Below are positions 1-7,403 of a stretch of DNA of 20,749 bases, piece after piece. The DNA comes from CAYSWH01 sp964434775. Its GTDB lineage: Bacteria; Patescibacteriota; JACMRA01. A model generated the notes under the pieces. The model made no database searches, had not been told where the DNA came from, and saw only the letters and a program-made list of their open reading frames with translations. Every line of letters starts with the position of its first letter. Positions within the stretch are counted from its first letter, which is position 1. The stretch covers positions 1-20,749 of the forward strand of contig CAYSWH010000032.1 in NCBI GenBank assembly GCA_964434775.1. Reading direction: 5' to 3'. The translations under genes and the position numbers were made by a program.

Positions 1-1402
1 GACAACGATAGAAATACCTGGGCTACCTCTAATCAATTGAATATCGAAGGTTGTGGCTACCCTGATGCAAGAATTGAAAAGACAATAGTTGGAAAAGATG
101 ATCAGGGAAACTTGATTTATAACTTTAAGATTACTGCGTTTGAAGATAATCGGGAAGCAATAAATGAGTTGTTATTAAGCGACACCTGGCCGGAAGAAAT
201 CACTCCTTTACCTGAAACATATGCGATCATCCNNNNNNNNNNNNNNNNNNNNNNNNNNNNNNNNNNNNNNNNNNNNNNNNNNNNNNNNNNNNNNNNNNNN
301 NNNNNNNNNNNNNNNNNNNNNNNNNNNNNNNNATTACCCAACTTGTACACCTCTTAATGAATGTGATCAGCAAAGAGATGATTGTGCAGTATATGACCCT
401 GTTTATGATGCAAAAATAGTAAAAACAATTGCTAAAAAAGAAGGTGAAGATACCTTGGTTTACAACTTTGAAATAACCAACTTGGAAACCAGTGAAACGG
501 CTATAACCGAACTTTTGATGAGCGACACCTGGCCGGAAGAAATCACTCCTTTACCTGAAACATATGCGATCATCCAAGAAGATAGTACTGCTGAAGATAC
601 CGGAGCGTTGAGTGATACTTCAGTAACCGGAGCTAAATGGACAGGAATTTTACAACCCGGACAAATAATTAACGTTCAAGTTAAAGGGCAGGTTAATTTA
701 CCGATTGACGGCGAGATTATCAACTATGTCAGACTCTGTCTCCCCGGGGACGAAAATTACCCAACTTGTACACCTCTTAATGAATGTGATCAGCAAAGAG
801 ATGATTGTGCCACACCCGTAGATTTAGCTTTAGAAAAATTTGTTAGCAAAACTGAAGTGAATGTTGATGACAAAATCTTTTATGAGTTTAAGATAACTAA
901 TAACGGGAGTGCTACAGTTTATGGCTTTGATGTTAAGGAAGAGTGGCCCAACGGAGTAACTGCAATTTCTAATCCTGCACTTAATTCTAATAATAGTCAG
1001 GTTACTGAAATCGGTTCTATATCAGGCGATCCCAATTCTCAGCTTGTTTGGAAAGGAGAACTGCGACCGGAAGAGTTTGTCTCATTTAAAGTAGAAGCTA
1101 CAGTTAGTGAGGATATAATGGTTGAACAAATAGCTGAAAATAAGGCTTGCGTAGAAGATCCTCTCGATGAAGCAGGTGAATCGATTATTGAATTAGATTA
1201 TAGCAATAATTGTGATGATAAAACCATTACACCGATACCGATACCGCTTCCAAGGACAGGTGGAGCTGTTTTCTCAATAGGCTTAGGGGTAATCATTTTG
1301 ATAGGGATTGCAATTTATTACCAAAAAACCTTTTCTCAAAACAGAGCTTCTCTTGAAAAGGCAAAAAATGAGCAGGCTGATAACCAAGAAGAAGATCAAT
1401 AA
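1..1402 (+). CDS. LPxTG-type repeat surface protein, 3' part
   Basis: Open from the first base, so the N-terminus lies outside the window. Before and after an N gap the protein has near-identical modules of about 140 residues ending in a Cys-rich stretch (CTPLNECDQQRDDC). They are followed by a DUF11-like beta-sandwich module (DLALEKFVSKTEV..., ITNNGSATV...), a proline-rich linker, LPRTGG, a hydrophobic helix, and a tail of about 28 charged residues ending QEEDQ. This is the layout of a sortase substrate: exported, anchored through LPxTG, with stacked immunoglobulin-like modules. The paired cysteines suggest disulfides. The two sides of the gap are in different frames if the gap is 100 nt, but in one frame if it is 180 nt, the length of the matching stretch in the second copy. 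I therefore treat it as one gene. The tail is longer and more acidic than the short basic tail of classic Gram-positive substrates. Function beyond surface display is unknown. Confidence 0.8.
178..387 (+). repeat. Repeat copy 1, interrupted by assembly gap
   Basis: Bases 178-232 are identical to 521-575, and bases 333-387 are identical to 756-810. Each flank is exactly 55 nt. The missing middle corresponds to 180 nt (576-755) in copy 2. With that length the offset between copies is a constant 423 nt (141 codons). Confidence 0.9.
233..332. other. Assembly gap (100 N) in repeat
   Basis: A run of exactly 100 N, a conventional placeholder. Flanking repeats predict a true length of 180 nt, which also restores a single reading frame through the surface-protein gene. 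Confidence 0.95.
521..810 (+). repeat. Repeat copy 2, complete
   Basis: The complete 290-nt repeat whose first and last 55 nt reappear on either side of the gap at 233-332. It lies inside the second surface-protein module. Identity at the DNA level, not just the protein level, implies a recent duplication or gene conversion. Confidence 0.85.
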
Positions 1403-1422
1403 TTATTAGATTGAAAAAATGA

Positions 1423-1854
1423 TCATTGCTCTAAGTCTTTCAAATAATGCTTAAGTCTAACACTTGTCTCCGGACTAAGTAGGTGTTCTATTTTACAGGC
1501 ATCAATTTTGGCTTGGTTCTCACTTACTTTTAGAACATTGTGAAACAACTTGGTTAATAATTCCGAATTATTCTTAATGTTCTTAACTAACTTAGAACCC
1601 TTCTCACTAAGACTAAGAAACTTGTTTTCATCTTCGAGTATCAAGCCTTTCTTGCTAATACTTTTAATAGTAGTCGAACAGCTACCGGGGGAAATGTCCA
1701 AGCACTTAGCTACGTCAATTAATCTGGCATATCCGTTTTTGGATCTTAAATCCTGAATACAAGTCAGGTAATGAGCTGTGGTATGAGTGATCGGATTATG
1801 GCTGAATTCCTTCCATATTTCTTTCTCTTTTAAGGTCTTTTTCGCTGTGGTCAT
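1423..1854 (-). CDS. DtxR/MntR-family metal-dependent repressor
   Basis: 143 residues. Residues about 24-90 form a winged helix (recognition helix near SPGSCSTTIKSISKKGL), followed by the dimerisation and metal-binding region with the family signature ACKIEHLLSPET (119-130). No SH3-like third domain, so it is MntR/TroR-sized. In the family, metal-loaded dimers repress metal-importer genes. Aligned by eye to DtxR, Cys120, Glu123 and His124 match the primary-site residues C102, E105 and H106. The residue at the Met10 (DtxR) or Asp8 (MntR) position appears to be His28. The ancillary-site His79 and His98 positions appear to be Asn and Lys. The gene lies 159 bp downstream of the importer genes on the same strand, matching the troABCDR order. 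The metal sensed (Mn, Fe or Zn) cannot be fixed from sequence. No Shine-Dalgarno precedes the ATG. It ends in TGA, 20 bp from the converging surface-protein gene. Confidence 0.85.
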   Translation of the reverse strand: MTTAKKTLKEKEIWKEFSHNPITHTTAHYLTCIQDLRSKNGYARLIDVAKCLDISPGSCSTTIKSISKKGLILEDENKFLSLSEKGSKLVKNIKNNSELLTKLFHNVLKVSENQAKIDACKIEHLLSPETSVRLKHYLKDLEQ

Positions 1855-1989
1855 ATAATCAATTTTGTTAGGGTTTATTATTTAATTTTCAATTCTTATT
1901 TATTTAAGTTGTCAATTTTGAATTAAGCTAATCATTTCGATTATTGTCATGATAGTTTTTTAATTGGGAAAAATGTTTATCAAACGTAG

Positions 1990-1995
1990 ATTATA
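1990..1995 (-). promoter_or_regulatory. Possible -10 box of the DtxR-type regulator gene
   Basis: A perfect TATAAT on the minus strand, just downstream of the permease stop codon and about 135 nt upstream of the regulator ATG. No convincing -35 box is seen. It would give the regulator its own transcript apart from readthrough of the importer operon. Confidence 0.3.
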
Positions 1996-2013
1996 CGAAA
2001 TGATAAAAGCTTC

Positions 2014-2886
2014 TTATTTCTCTAAACTTGTATTTTTCAAAAACCTGTCCCAAATTTTTATTATGCAATAAACCAGGATGAACACAACACTAAGCATTGA
2101 TGCCATGCTGGCAGAGATAGGTAAATCCATGGAGGTAGCCAGAAAATATCCCGCAGATGAAGAAATAATTGAGAAAATAAAAGTAGTTAAAATCATGTTA
2201 ATGAGGTTCCCGTTAAGCAAATAAGCAGCAGCAGTCGGGATAATTGTAAAGGAAAGAGTTAGTAAGATTCCCACAGATGAAAAACAAACTACGGCGATTA
2301 TGGCAACAAGAGTCAAAAAGGCTATGTCTAACACCTTTGGTCTGAAACCGGCCAGAAAAGAGAATTCCGGATCAAATACTGAAGTGACCAGTTCTTTGTA
2401 GAAAAGACCAATAAATGACAAATTAAAGATTAGTAGGATACTTAGGTGCCACCAGGATTCAGGGCCAAGGTTGATACCGTTAAATTCCAAGTATCTGAAG
2501 CCGACAAATTCCAAGTGTCCCAGTAAGACCACATCCAAATCAATATGTGAGTTGGGAAAAAAATAACTAATAGTAAAGATGCTTATGGAAGCCATAAATG
2601 TATAAATGATGGCTATAGCCGAATCAGAAGCGATTTGTTTGGAATTCTGAAGAAAAGCAATTAAGATTATCGAAAAAAAAGCAGAGATAACGGAGGCTAT
2701 TAAGGTAGTGAAAAGATTTACCCCTCCTCCGGAGAGAACAAAACCTATTATAATTCCCGGAAGCACTGAATGAGATACGGCATGCATGATCATGGCCTTT
2801 TTTTCCAAAACCAGAAAATTACCAATTAGCCCAAGGTTAATACTAACTAATATTCCGGTTACCAAAATAATAAGTGCAGAACTCAT
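2014..2886 (-). CDS. troD: ABC-3 family metal importer permease, second subunit
   Basis: 290 residues, almost entirely hydrophobic, about eight membrane helices. It has family features of the ZnuB/TroC/TroD/MntB group: an early HAVSHSVLPGIIIGF segment after the first helix, and a late SVGILLTLSFTIIPTAAAYLL segment. It forms the membrane pore with the upstream permease for Mn/Zn/Fe(II) import, powered by the ATPase. Its ATG overlaps the TGA of the upstream permease by four bases (ATGA), so translation is probably coupled. It also has the only Shine-Dalgarno-like stretch I noticed in the window (AGAGGG shortly before the ATG). The two-permease layout is that of troCD/mtsCD-type operons. Assigning C or D is by position only. 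Confidence 0.88.
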   Translation of the reverse strand: MSSALIILVTGILVSINLGLIGNFLVLEKKAMIMHAVSHSVLPGIIIGFVLSGGGVNLFTTLIASVISAFFSIILIAFLQNSKQIASDSAIAIIYTFMASISIFTISYFFPNSHIDLDVVLLGHLEFVGFRYLEFNGINLGPESWWHLSILLIFNLSFIGLFYKELVTSVFDPEFSFLAGFRPKVLDIAFLTLVAIIAVVCFSSVGILLTLSFTIIPTAAAYLLNGNLINMILTTFIFSIISSSAGYFLATSMDLPISASMASMLSVVFILVYCIIKIWDRFLKNTSLEK

Positions 2887-3788
2887 AACCCTCTTTCTTT
2901 AAAATTTCTAAATATATTGTTGAGTGAATAAAGATAACCGCCGTTAACCCCAAAAATCAAAGATAAAACAAGACAAAAAGTTAGGCAAAGAACAATTGTA
3001 GGACCGGTGGGTACGCCTTGGTAAAGAATACTCAAGGTCGAGCCTATTAAGGAGCAAATTAAACCTATGAAACCGGACAAAAGTAGAACTACGGAAAATT
3101 TGTTTGTCCATTGTCTGGAAATAACGCATGGAAGTACCAGCAGGGCAATCATTAAGATTATGCCTACGGTCTCTACGCTTAGAATTATAACTATAACGGT
3201 TAAAAAAGTGGTTAAAAGTTCAACTAATTTAGAATTGGCACCCACAACCTCCAAAAAATTTTTATTAAATAAAAAGCCTTTGATCTCTTTATAGAATAGA
3301 ATTATTAATGGCACTATGATGGCCGTAAAAACAAAAAATGTTAGTACATCTGACCAAATAATTGTTGCTGCTTGTCCGAATATATAATTATCTAAGCCGG
3401 CCTGGCTGGATCTCCCGGTTTTACTTATATAAGAAATAATAACTATCCCCAGAGCAAAAGAGCTACTCATGACCACTCCCAGACTGGTATCGTTGGCAAG
3501 TTTTGTATCATTATTCATTTTAAAGACTGAATAAGCTCCTATCAGGCTAAAAATTCCGGCTCCAAAAACCAAGAAAAAAAGATTTTTAACCCCCACAAGT
3601 AAGAAAACCACTCCAATTCCCGGTAAAGCACTATGAGACATGGTATCGCCAATCAAAGACTCTTTTTTCAAAACACTAAAAGTGCCGACAAGGCCACTTA
3701 AGAAGCCGATTAGACTACTACCCGTTAAGATATTTCTGACGGTATAATCAGTTAATAAGTTATATGTTTCATTCCACAGCTCTATCAT
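2883..3788 (-). CDS. troC: ABC-3 family metal importer permease, first subunit
   Basis: 301 residues with about eight membrane helices. Typical ABC-3 segments are visible: GDTMSHSALPGIGVVFLL near residues 47-64, and a later SVETVGIILMIALLVLPCVIS stretch. It pairs with the downstream permease as a heterodimeric channel for divalent metal. The stop of the ATPase gene lies 17 bp upstream, and the downstream permease start overlaps this gene's stop. It is related to but clearly different from the second permease, so the pair is an old duplication, as in treponemal tro operons. Confidence 0.88.
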   Translation of the reverse strand: MIELWNETYNLLTDYTVRNILTGSSLIGFLSGLVGTFSVLKKESLIGDTMSHSALPGIGVVFLLVGVKNLFFLVFGAGIFSLIGAYSVFKMNNDTKLANDTSLGVVMSSSFALGIVIISYISKTGRSSQAGLDNYIFGQAATIIWSDVLTFFVFTAIIVPLIILFYKEIKGFLFNKNFLEVVGANSKLVELLTTFLTVIVIILSVETVGIILMIALLVLPCVISRQWTNKFSVVLLLSGFIGLICSLIGSTLSILYQGVPTGPTIVLCLTFCLVLSLIFGVNGGYLYSLNNIFRNFKERGL

Positions 3789-3805
3789 AATCCATTCTTT
3801 GTCAT

Positions 3806-4543
3806 TTATTCTTGAACTAAGAAGTGTAATCTTCCTTGATATGTTTTTTGTAAATTATCATTAGTGAATGCTTCTTTAATGCTTCCGTAAGAAACAACTG
3901 TTTTATTAATCAACACTACTTCATCAAAATAGTCTTTCACCGAACCAAGGTCGTGATGAACCATGATGATTGTTTTTCCCTGAGATTTTAGATCCCGAAT
4001 AACTTCTATAATAGCCTTTTCTGTTACGGCATCAACTCCGGCCATGGGCTCGTCCAAAAAAATTATTTCTGCCTTAGCGGCCAAGGCTCTAGCCAAAAAC
4101 ACTCTTTGTTGTTGACCGCCGCTCAATTCTCCTATCTGAGTATCAATATAATCCAACATTTCAACTTTTTTCAGGGATTCTTCGGCTATTTGTCTTTCTT
4201 TTCGTCCGGGGTATCTAAGCCAGCCAAGTTGATTATAAGTACCCATTAAGACAACTCCAAGCACATTAATAGGGAAGTTCCAGTCGACACTTTCTCTTTG
4301 CGGAACGTAGCTTATCATCTTTTTTGCCTTTTTTAGGTCTCTGTCGAAAATCAATATTTTACCTTGTTTTTTTTGCACTATCCCTAATACTGATTTAAGG
4401 AATGTTGACTTTCCGGCTCCATTAGGTCCAACTATACCCACGATTTGCCCCCTGTTGATTTGGAGGTTTACATCCTCGATAGCCAAAGTCTTTTGCAGGG
4501 GGTAATTTACGGAAATATTTTCAACTTTTAGAGCTACGGTCAT
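3806..4543 (-). CDS. troB: Metal importer ABC ATPase
   Basis: About 245 residues from the ATG at 4541-4543. An in-frame TTG at 4564 would add seven residues but has no support. All ABC motifs are present in order: Walker A GPNGAGKST, Q-loop YVPQR, signature LSGGQQQRV, Walker B IIFLDEP with the D-loop, and the switch histidine in MVHHDLG. The segment VDWNFP after the Q-loop is typical of Mn/Zn importer ATPases of the ZnuC/MntB/TroB group. It is a cytoplasmic subunit driving metal import through the two permeases encoded just downstream. Between the binding-protein gene and this one are 111 bp without an obvious terminator, so co-transcription is likely. Confidence 0.9.
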   Translation of the reverse strand: MTVALKVENISVNYPLQKTLAIEDVNLQINRGQIVGIVGPNGAGKSTFLKSVLGIVQKKQGKILIFDRDLKKAKKMISYVPQRESVDWNFPINVLGVVLMGTYNQLGWLRYPGRKERQIAEESLKKVEMLDYIDTQIGELSGGQQQRVFLARALAAKAEIIFLDEPMAGVDAVTEKAIIEVIRDLKSQGKTIIMVHHDLGSVKDYFDEVVLINKTVVSYGSIKEAFTNDNLQKTYQGRLHFLVQE

Positions 4544-4654
4544 TGTTATTTTGATTAAGATCAATGGAGTTTTTATAAATTATTATTCTGATATGTTTTC
4601 ATTTTTTTCCTAAGCTGGATAATATTTGTTCAAGATAATTTAACTGACTTTTAC

Positions 4655-5608
4655 TTATTTTAAGGAGTCAACAATTATATCTATGTTTGCTTTGTGCATT
4701 TTGGGGTATGTATCAGCTTCCTCGCCTTCTTCTCCAAGGGAATCTGAATACAATTCACCGCCAATTTCTACTTCTTGACCTTTGTCCTTGGCTGATTCTT
4801 GAACCGACTCAATAGTGCCGCCGGGTACAATATTTTCTACAAAGATGGCCTTTAGCTCTCTTTCTACTACAAAATCAGATAACTCTTTGATTACTTGCGG
4901 ACTGGCCTCCGCCTCAGTGTTGGTTCCTTGGACTGACTTTACTTCAAAATCATACCTGATGGCAAAGTATCCAAAGGCGTCATGAGCAGTCAAAAGCACC
5001 CTTGATTCTTCAGGTATTTCTTCAATTCTTTCAAGTGCATATTGATAAGCTTCATCAATTTGACTTCTGTAATCTTCAGCGTTTCTTTGATATGTTTCTT
5101 TATTATCCGGGTCGATTTCACTAAAACCTTGTTCGATAACCTTTACTGTCTGTTTCCAAAGTAAAGGGTCGTTCCAGACATGTGGATCATATTTCCCTTC
5201 AAATTCTTCGGGTTCAATCAATTCGTCTGGATTAATACCTTCACCCAGAGAATAAGTCAGTTTGCCGTCTCTAGCCATCATTACCAAGGTGTCAGCCATT
5301 CTAGCCTCCAATTCCAAACCGGAGTAAAAAATTATGTCTGCTTCTTCCAATTTACTAACATCTCCGGCTGTTGGCTTGTAAATATGAGGATCTACTCCCA
5401 CCTCCATTAAGTTTTCCAGTTCAATCCGATCACCTCCTACGTGTTCCACAGCGTCAGCAACTATGGTATTTGTGGCTACTACTTTAATTTTCCGCGAGGC
5501 TATATCGGAGTTATTCTCATCTTGTGAATTACTTTGTACTAAAACAAAAGCAGCTCCCAGGCTGATTACTACTATTCCTACTACGGCCAAAATTAAATAA
5601 TTTCTCAT
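4655..5608 (-). CDS. troA: TroA/ZnuA-type metal-binding protein, helix-anchored
   Basis: 317 residues: an N-terminal hydrophobic helix (about 4-24), then a cluster A-I metal-binding protein. Likely metal ligands are His75 (DPHIYKPT), His143 (DPHVWNDP), His209 (TAHDAFGYF) and Asp289 (LYSDSLG). The His-His-His-Asp set matches TroA of Treponema, whereas PsaA/MntC-type Mn binders have Glu at the third position. This favours Zn or mixed Zn/Mn binding, but the ligand set alone does not settle specificity. There is no lipobox and no cysteine anywhere, so the protein is held by its membrane helix. There is no long His-rich loop of the ZnuA kind. It is the first gene of the operon, with a strong promoter upstream. 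The Tro-type name rests on ligand set and gene order. Confidence 0.9.
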   Translation of the reverse strand: MRNYLILAVVGIVVISLGAAFVLVQSNSQDENNSDIASRKIKVVATNTIVADAVEHVGGDRIELENLMEVGVDPHIYKPTAGDVSKLEEADIIFYSGLELEARMADTLVMMARDGKLTYSLGEGINPDELIEPEEFEGKYDPHVWNDPLLWKQTVKVIEQGFSEIDPDNKETYQRNAEDYRSQIDEAYQYALERIEEIPEESRVLLTAHDAFGYFAIRYDFEVKSVQGTNTEAEASPQVIKELSDFVVERELKAIFVENIVPGGTIESVQESAKDKGQEVEIGGELYSDSLGEEGEEADTYPKMHKANIDIIVDSLK

Positions 5609-5620
5609 ACAATAAATACT

Positions 5621-5652
5621 TAATGTTTTATAATTAAATATAATGTTTTATA
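5621..5652 (-). promoter_or_regulatory. Direct repeats in the tro operon leader, candidate operator
   Basis: The 12-mer TAATGTTTTATA (plus-strand reading) occurs at 5621-5632 and 5641-5652, spaced 20 bp, about two helical turns. The upstream copy overlaps the -10 box. Position and spacing suit repressor binding on one face of the DNA; the DtxR-type protein encoded in the same operon is the obvious candidate. Low complexity of the sequence limits confidence. Confidence 0.4.
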
Positions 5653-5677
5653 TATAAAAACAATAATCATTTGTCAA
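5649..5677 (-). promoter_or_regulatory. Promoter of the tro-type operon
   Basis: On the minus strand TTGACA (5672-5677), a 17-bp spacer and TATATA (5649-5654), about 40 bp upstream of the ATG. A consensus -35 with ideal spacing makes this one of the best promoters in the window. Confidence 0.7.
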
Positions 5678-5706
5678 GTTTTTTGTCATTAAGTGTTAAT
5701 ACATTC

Positions 5707-5736
5707 TTGACTTTTTCCATCTTTTAGTAGTAATAA
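5707..5736 (+). promoter_or_regulatory. Probable promoter of the phosphohexomutase gene
   Basis: TTGACT at 5707-5712, with GTAATA (17-bp spacer) or TAATAA (18-bp spacer) as the -10 box. It is divergent from the tro-type promoter, with about 29 bp between the two -35 boxes. Confidence 0.45.
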
Positions 5737-5737
5737 A

Positions 5738-5754
5738 TGCTTAAGAAATAAGCA
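5738..5754 (+). promoter_or_regulatory. Inverted repeat between -10 and start, phosphohexomutase
   Basis: Arms TGCTTA and TAAGCA around a 5-nt spacer, 14 bp before the ATG and directly after the probable -10 box. The same layout of short arms, 5-nt spacer and promoter-proximal position is seen before sodA, the dsbA-like gene and rseP. Confidence 0.35.
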
Positions 5755-5768
5755 AGTAAATAATAACT

Positions 5769-7214
5769 ATGACAGCAAATTATTATGAAATGTTCAAGGC
5801 CTATGATATCAGAGGAACTTATCCCGAGTTAAATTACGAAGTTTTTTACTGGTCAGGTTACGCACTTATTACCGAGGTACTCAGGAAAGAAGGTTTATCC
5901 GAAAAAATCTGTGTTATGCGTGATCACAGGTATACTAGTCCGGAATTTTATAAGGCTTTTTACAATGGAATTTTGGACGCCGGTGGGGAAGTGGTTGTCT
6001 TGGAAGTCGGTCCGTCTGATTTGTTGTATGCGGCCTGCCAGTTGTTTGACTTGCCCGGAGCTATAGTGACAGCCAGCCATAACCCCAAAGACGATAACGG
6101 CATAAAAATAGTCAAGCACATTCCGCAAATGCTTGGATTAAGTGACGGTTTAGACAAGATTAGAGACTTTGTACTACCCAAACTTGAAAACCAAGAGAAA
6201 CCAAGCCCGGATAATTTTAAAACTTTGGAAGAAGATACTGAGAAAAAACAACAAGTTTTAGACTTTTATCAAAATACAATTAAAAAAATCGGTGAACTGG
6301 AAGTAGTTGATTCAGCTTTAGAAAAGAGAAATCAAAAATTAAAATTAGCTGTGGACGCCGGTAACGGAATGGGTGGCTATGTAATGGATATTCTCAGTAA
6401 GATGTATGAGAACATTGAGTTTATTCCCCTTTATTGGGAATTGGACGGCACTTACCCGAACCATCCGGCTGATCCTCAGAATTTTGATAATTTAAAAGAT
6501 TTGCAAAAGACAATTTTGGATCAAGGTTGTGATTTTGGTTTTGCTTTTGACGGAGATGCTGATAGGGTTTTTTTCGTTGATGAAAAAGGTGAGGTAGTGC
6601 AGGGAGACTTTTTGGTAGCCGTCTTTGCCAAGGAAATGCTTCATGATTATTTTAAATCCGGTGATTCCAAGAACAATCCGGCGGTAGTATCTGCCCAGCC
6701 GGGAAGCTTGTGTGTACCACTTGAGGTTTATAAAAATAATGGTATTGCAGTTCCGTCCAAGCAAGGTCATACGGCAATAAAAAATAACATGGAAGAATTT
6801 AAGGCTATTTACGGAGGTGAATTTTCGGGTCACCACTATTTTGGAGATTTTTCGTACATGGATAGCGGAGTTTTAGCTGCAGTTCTAATGATCAAAACGA
6901 CGGTAATCAAAAATTGCTCTTTGTCTTCTATCTTCGCTCACTTGAGAAAGCAGTATTTTATAAGTAATTTAATGAATATTAAAATCCCGGAAGGTGTTAA
7001 TTTTGAAATTATCAAAGAAAGAATTGAAAAGGGCTTTCCCGAAGCTACAATTAGCTATTTTGACGGAATTAGTGTCTTTTATGATGATTGGAAGTTTAGT
7101 GCCAGGCCATCCAATACGGAACCGGTGATGAGGTTTATTTTGGAAACTCATTTTGAAGATAAAGTTCAAGAAAAAATTGAGGAAGTGAAGAAGGTGCTTG
7201 CTTTTGACTTCTAG
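5769..7214 (+). CDS. Phosphomannomutase/phosphoglucomutase
   Basis: 481 residues, the usual length for the alpha-D-phosphohexomutase family (ManB/AlgC type). All four active-site loops are present: the phosphoserine loop TASHNP (Ser103), the metal-binding loop DGDADR (261-266), the sugar-binding loop GEFSGHH (350-356) and the phosphate-binding loop RPSNTEP (446-452). It interconverts hexose 6-phosphate and 1-phosphate in the cytoplasm, feeding nucleotide-sugar and cell-surface glycan synthesis. GEFSGHH instead of GEMSAHH is a minor variation; mannose versus glucose preference cannot be decided. It stands alone as a plus-strand unit, without other sugar genes nearby apart from GtrA far downstream on the other strand. 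The ATG lacks a Shine-Dalgarno. Confidence 0.92.
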   Translation: MTANYYEMFKAYDIRGTYPELNYEVFYWSGYALITEVLRKEGLSEKICVMRDHRYTSPEFYKAFYNGILDAGGEVVVLEVGPSDLLYAACQLFDLPGAIVTASHNPKDDNGIKIVKHIPQMLGLSDGLDKIRDFVLPKLENQEKPSPDNFKTLEEDTEKKQQVLDFYQNTIKKIGELEVVDSALEKRNQKLKLAVDAGNGMGGYVMDILSKMYENIEFIPLYWELDGTYPNHPADPQNFDNLKDLQKTILDQGCDFGFAFDGDADRVFFVDEKGEVVQGDFLVAVFAKEMLHDYFKSGDSKNNPAVVSAQPGSLCVPLEVYKNNGIAVPSKQGHTAIKNNMEEFKAIYGGEFSGHHYFGDFSYMDSGVLAAVLMIKTTVIKNCSLSSIFAHLRKQYFISNLMNIKIPEGVNFEIIKERIEKGFPEATISYFDGISVFYDDWKFSARPSNTEPVMRFILETHFEDKVQEKIEEVKKVLAFDF

Positions 7215-7342
7215 TAAATCAAATTAAAAAAAGTTTGAATGATTTGAGTTCCGGCCATCTTCCTTGAGTTAATTTGAACCGCAAAAACAAGGGTATTTTA
7301 GTTTCATTTGTTGATTTTTGAAGGTTATTACGAGTCATGGAC

Positions 7343-7371
7343 TTGACTTTTTAAGATTATTACTTGATAAT
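7343..7371 (+). promoter_or_regulatory. Promoter of sodA
   Basis: TTGACT (7343-7348), a 17-bp spacer and GATAAT (7366-7371), 33 bp upstream of the ATG. The same -35/-10 arrangement, with the same GATAAT, precedes the dsbA-like gene. Confidence 0.7.
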
Positions 7372-7390
7372 TTGTTTAATTTATAAACAA
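7372..7390 (+). promoter_or_regulatory. Palindromic operator candidate, sodA
   Basis: Arms TTGTTTA and TAAACAA around the 5-nt spacer ATTTA, starting at the base after the -10 box. A nearly identical element sits at the same place in the dsbA promoter, where both arm differences are compensatory. This suggests a dimeric regulator that would block transcription initiation. Confidence 0.6.
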
Positions 7391-7403
7391 TAATTATTTT
7401 AAT

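Noticed and set aside
1418..1427. Palindrome AATGATCATT between converging genes as a terminator
   Set aside because: Short, without a GC-rich stem or a run of T in either direction.
4544..4564. TTG start extending the ABC ATPase by seven residues
   Set aside because: The ATG at 4543 gives the normal family N-terminus and nothing supports the longer form.
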